From Chara braunii (Eukaryota; Streptophyta; Charophyceae; Charales; Characeae), in the NCBI GenBank assembly GCA_003427395.1, contig BFEA01000019.1, positions 5,022,676-5,068,980 on the forward strand: a DNA stretch of 46,305 nt. Reading direction: 5' to 3'. The notes under the pieces are model-generated. The model saw only the letters and a list, made by a program, of their open reading frames with translations, was not told the DNA's origin and made no database searches. The first letter of the stretch is position 1. Every line of letters begins with the position of its first letter. Of the stretch, positions 42,868 through 46,305 are shown in pieces. A program made the position numbers and the translations under genes.

Positions 42868-43775
42868 CCCAGGCCTCATGCCCCCACCCTGCTAAGTTAC
42901 AGGGCAACACGACTCACCCCATCTCCGGCCAGCATCGTCCCAACAGCAATGCTTGGTTTTCCCTTGGAATGCCCGTCCCAAGGCATCCCCAGATCTCTCT
43001 ACCAGGCCTCACGCTCCTGCCATCAACAGGTTACAGGGCAACCCCCCAGCACCCGCCAGCTTTGTTCTGGCATCGAAAAACCGCAGGTTTATGAATATAA
43101 CAGCATTAAAGATGCCTAAAATGAGTTGCACGGAGTACCCAGAATCCTAAGGCATTCTCAAGGGTCTTTTTTTTGAGAAAGATTGAGAAAAAAAAATTAG
43201 AAGACCTCCCCCTGCCAGCCTTGATTGCCCCGGAACCAGGGGGTTAACTGAGCAGGGACGCCCTTTAATGATAGGTTTTTTCTTTTTGAGAAAATTCTGA
43301 GAACGACTTGCACCGAGTACTAATGAAAACAGCCTCGAAGGGGCTAATAGAAGAAAACAGACATCTATACAGTACTAAATGCAAAGGGCCCTTTTGTTTT
43401 CTGGAAGAACATTCAGATCGAGAAATACCTGCCTTAGCCTTTCAGTAGCCCACCCCTACCTGACTCATCCCTATATCCCGATACTTAGTCTCTACTAGGC
43501 CTCACGTCCCCAACTGCTAAGAGACCTCACGTCCCCAACTGCTAGGTTACAGAGCGGCACAACCCACCCCAGAAGACTCCCACCTGCTAGGCTACAGGGC
43601 AAAACGACCCGCCCCGGCTCCGACCAACGTCGACTAAGTACCAGCTTACCAAAGGACACTAGAGTGCCTTCCACCCTCAACAACTCCTCAGATCTCTCTA
43701 CCAGGTCTCTTGCCCTCGTAGAGGTCGAGTTACAGGGCAGCGCGACCAAACCCTAGCTCCGACCAGCGTTGTTCT
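42868..43775 (+). repeat. Degenerate dispersed repeat (GTTACAGGGCA family)
   Basis: Units near 42868, 42990, 43492, 43530 and 43690 share CCAGGCCTCACG, a GGTTACAGGGCA block, ACRCGACYCACCCC and CTCCGACCAGC followed by GTTCTGGC. The spacing is irregular and the intervening 43100-43480 contains two GAGTAC-related words (43129, 43314). The frames here are short and unremarkable. Confidence 0.7.
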
Positions 43776-46249
43776 GGCCTCGTCCATTCGCAAACCCACG
43801 GGGACCCAAGACTACAGCAAATACCAGACAAGCCACCAATCAGCACCATAACTGTAGTTCCGATCATTCAGCTCCTTCAGGCACTGGTTGCAGATATCCA
43901 ACATAAAATCCCTCACAACCCTGCTCTGGCAAGTCTTACTGCGATGAAGCCACCATCTTCACCACTGCTGTACCCTATTCCCACCCTGCAGGCTAGCCCC
44001 ATGGCCGCAGAGCGCATTATCCCCCACCATTGCAACCACAACCCCTGCCACCAGCGCTGGCTTATAAAGAATTTTTTAATCAGAAAATTCAATCCCATTC
44101 AAGAACATATTGAGAAATCAGGAAATCAGAATATTGAAAAAAACATATAAGTGCCTACTATTCCCACAAGAAGAGGGGAAGGGAGGGAAAAAAATAACAC
44201 TCTCCCCATTCAAACTCCAGCACCTATTCAATTCTCGATTGCATGTACAAGGCTCACAAGAACCAAAAAAAAACAAATTACTCCTCCCCCCCCAAAAGAC
44301 GACCCCCGGTCTGATCACTGCAACGCGGGGAAGCGCCCCCTCACCTCCCAGCCCCAGTTCAGAACAGCCCCCTAAATACCACTCCTGCTTCCTCAGCTGC
44401 ATACAGTACCCCCTAAAATATGCCTGCAGAGCCGAAGATCCTCCTTCCCTACTGCCCCACCCCCTCCAAGTGAAACAACCCTTCAACATCTCACCATGCT
44501 TGCATCAGCACCCCTTGTCCTCTCTCCCCAACCACCATAGCTGATCCAACCCAAAAATCAGCATGGCCCAGAAAAAAGGACAAACCCTCAACACCGAGGA
44601 TCACACCACCCACCCTGTGTAACCCTCGCAGGGAGGGGCTCCAACCCTAAAGGAGATAATTCCATTCAGATTCAAAAGCCAAAAACAGATAGGAACAATT
44701 TCCAGCAATAGATGGAACACTTTTGGAACAACCAGTACATAGAATAGGAAACGCCAAAAAAGATATGATAAAAAGTCAGAACCATGCTTAGGAATGACTA
44801 TTGAGACATCAAAATGATTAGAATTTCGAAATCAAGATTACCTACCTAATGAACTTAAGCATCAACACAAATCAGAAGATCAAACGAGATTGAGTTAAGA
44901 TTTGAACATTTCTTTTAAGAAATCAGAGGTGCCCAACCTCTGATTTACGACTCTCAGGCTAAAAGTATTGCCCAGGAAGTAATTCAGCAACCAAACATAC
45001 GATAATCTATACGGCTAATCATGTGAAATTCGAAAGAAATAGGCAAACAAACTACGTCAAACAAAATAGGTCAGAATTAATCTTGATTTAATCTTGATTT
45101 TCAAACCTCAGAATCAGAATTATTAGTTATATTTTCATTACATATCTAGAATTCAAGGATAGAAAGACTAATAGGTATTGAACCAGACAAAACGATCTAG
45201 GAATCACATCGTTCAGAGTCTCATCAGGGTCATCACATAATCATCACTACAAAACGAGAAGAGGAAGAAAACAGCTTACCATCGACAATCCCTAAACGCA
45301 CCCCTCCCTCTCTCCAAACCTGACCTCCTCCTTCATCGGCCCTCAAGCAACTCGGCCGCCTGTGGTTGACAACCATTCAACCATCCCAATGGACCGAACG
45401 ATGAAGATAACAAAACCGCAGCTAGGATTACCATCACAGCAATCCAAACCACATCACGAGACTAAACCGCCGAGCCTGCCAGCCGCCTCTCGCAGGTAGC
45501 CCAAAGAGATGAAGGGGTGTCGTCGTCGCAGACGTCGCCTGCCTATAGAAGACATGTCTTCAACAACCTTACTTCCGCGTTCCTCCTTCCATTCCTTCTT
45601 GTAATACTCTCCCTCTAGCCCATGAAACCCTGCCTGCCTCCCCTGACTCCCCCCCACAACATTCCTCCTGTCCAACGAGACCATGATATGAGACACACTG
45701 CCTCCGTGTTCTTCTTCTCAAGCACGCAAGCACGTGACAGAAACAGCAAACAAGAGCCTTCATCAACGCCCGGACACCACTAGCCAACTCCTCCATGCCC
45801 CACGATCCCTCTCCCACCTCTCCTACCTCTTAATGATGCTCATTTGTATGTATTTATTACTAGCACAAAGGGAGTGGAGGGGAGGGTGGAGGGTAAGTGT
45901 CGCATACCGTAAAGGTGCAGACCAGAACAAGAACCGACCTCTCTCACAAAGTACAAGATAGCGTAGCGGAAGACTTAGATACCAATGACCCGAACAATCA
46001 ATGTTGCAATGCAGCCCCAAACATACATCATCATCATTCCATGGTGTGAAGGGGCCTGGCCCTCACACAGGAAGAATGCGGCAGTCCCCAACCATACACA
46101 GACGAAGAAGAGGGGGTTAGACGAAGAAGAAGGGAAGATGGGAATGGCGTCAACACCAAGTCTTTGGTACAGGTCCCAAATAATCCCTCGTCAAATGTCT
46201 GAATCCCCATGTCAAGTCTGGATCCAATGTCGTCAAGTCTCAAAGTCAC

Positions 46250-46251
<2 letters not shown>
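43776..46251. other. Non-coding stretch, nothing recognised
   Basis: AT-rich unique DNA (44600-45300) flanked by C-rich stretches. Frames up to 144 codons (44110-44544) are Pro/Lys-rich and lack motifs. No RNA gene or repeat was recognised. Confidence 0.4.

Positions 46252-46305
<54 letters not shown>
46252..46305. repeat. (CT)n microsatellite at window edge
   Basis: CT repeats from 46252 to the end of the window; the true extent is unknown. Confidence 0.97.

Noticed and set aside
46252-46305. Telomeric or centromeric repeat at window end
   Set aside because: It is a plain CT dinucleotide run, with no telomere-type motif.

Overview
The window looks like repeat-rich nuclear DNA of a eukaryote. 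I infer a streptophyte or green-lineage genome, possibly a charophyte alga. Three things point that way: a chromodomain-bearing Ty3/gypsy element whose primer-binding site resembles the plant initiator-Met type, a degenerate U6 snRNA whose 3' end looks plant-like, and several tRNA-derived SINE-like repeats. The lineage is inference only. I found no convincing intact host gene. Nearly every long open frame lies in a decayed transposon, a microsatellite or an assembly gap.

Layout. 1-7875: a decayed Ty3/gypsy chromovirus with gag, protease, RT/RNase H, integrase and chromodomain on the + strand, broken by frameshifts and stops and with its RT catalytic motif changed to YLND. 8030-8416: a 47-bp minisatellite. 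8.4-13.8 kb: mostly featureless, with one 140-codon orphan ORF at 12484-12906. 13.8-22.6 kb: a zone of retroposon-like repeats, including tRNA-derived SINEs, short dispersed families R1-R3 with A-rich tails, and a foldback at 16775-16897. 22.6-31 kb: low information, with microsatellites, an 865-base N gap and a 27/33-bp minisatellite. 31.3-33.5 kb: two tandem duplications of roughly 230-290 bp and 580 bp units.

34.5-36.4 kb is the most unusual part. A degenerate ~115-bp array is followed by a series of hairpin units in which the loop sequence is conserved while the stems differ from unit to unit yet stay self-complementary. One unit is split by a 572-bp TIR element inserted at a TA. 37.5-38.4 kb holds long GA, GGA and C tracts. 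39-41.3 kb has more tRNA-like repeats and small tandem duplications.

41.4-41.9 kb contains two tandem copies of a segment carrying a perfect 34-nt group II intron domain V, which suggests organelle-derived DNA or a group II relic in the nucleus. 42259-42356 is the U6-like sequence. The rest (42.8-46.3 kb) is a degenerate repeat and plain non-coding DNA ending in a CT microsatellite. The genes do not form a pathway. The window is best read as layered transposon debris with two or three structured-RNA-like signals worth testing.
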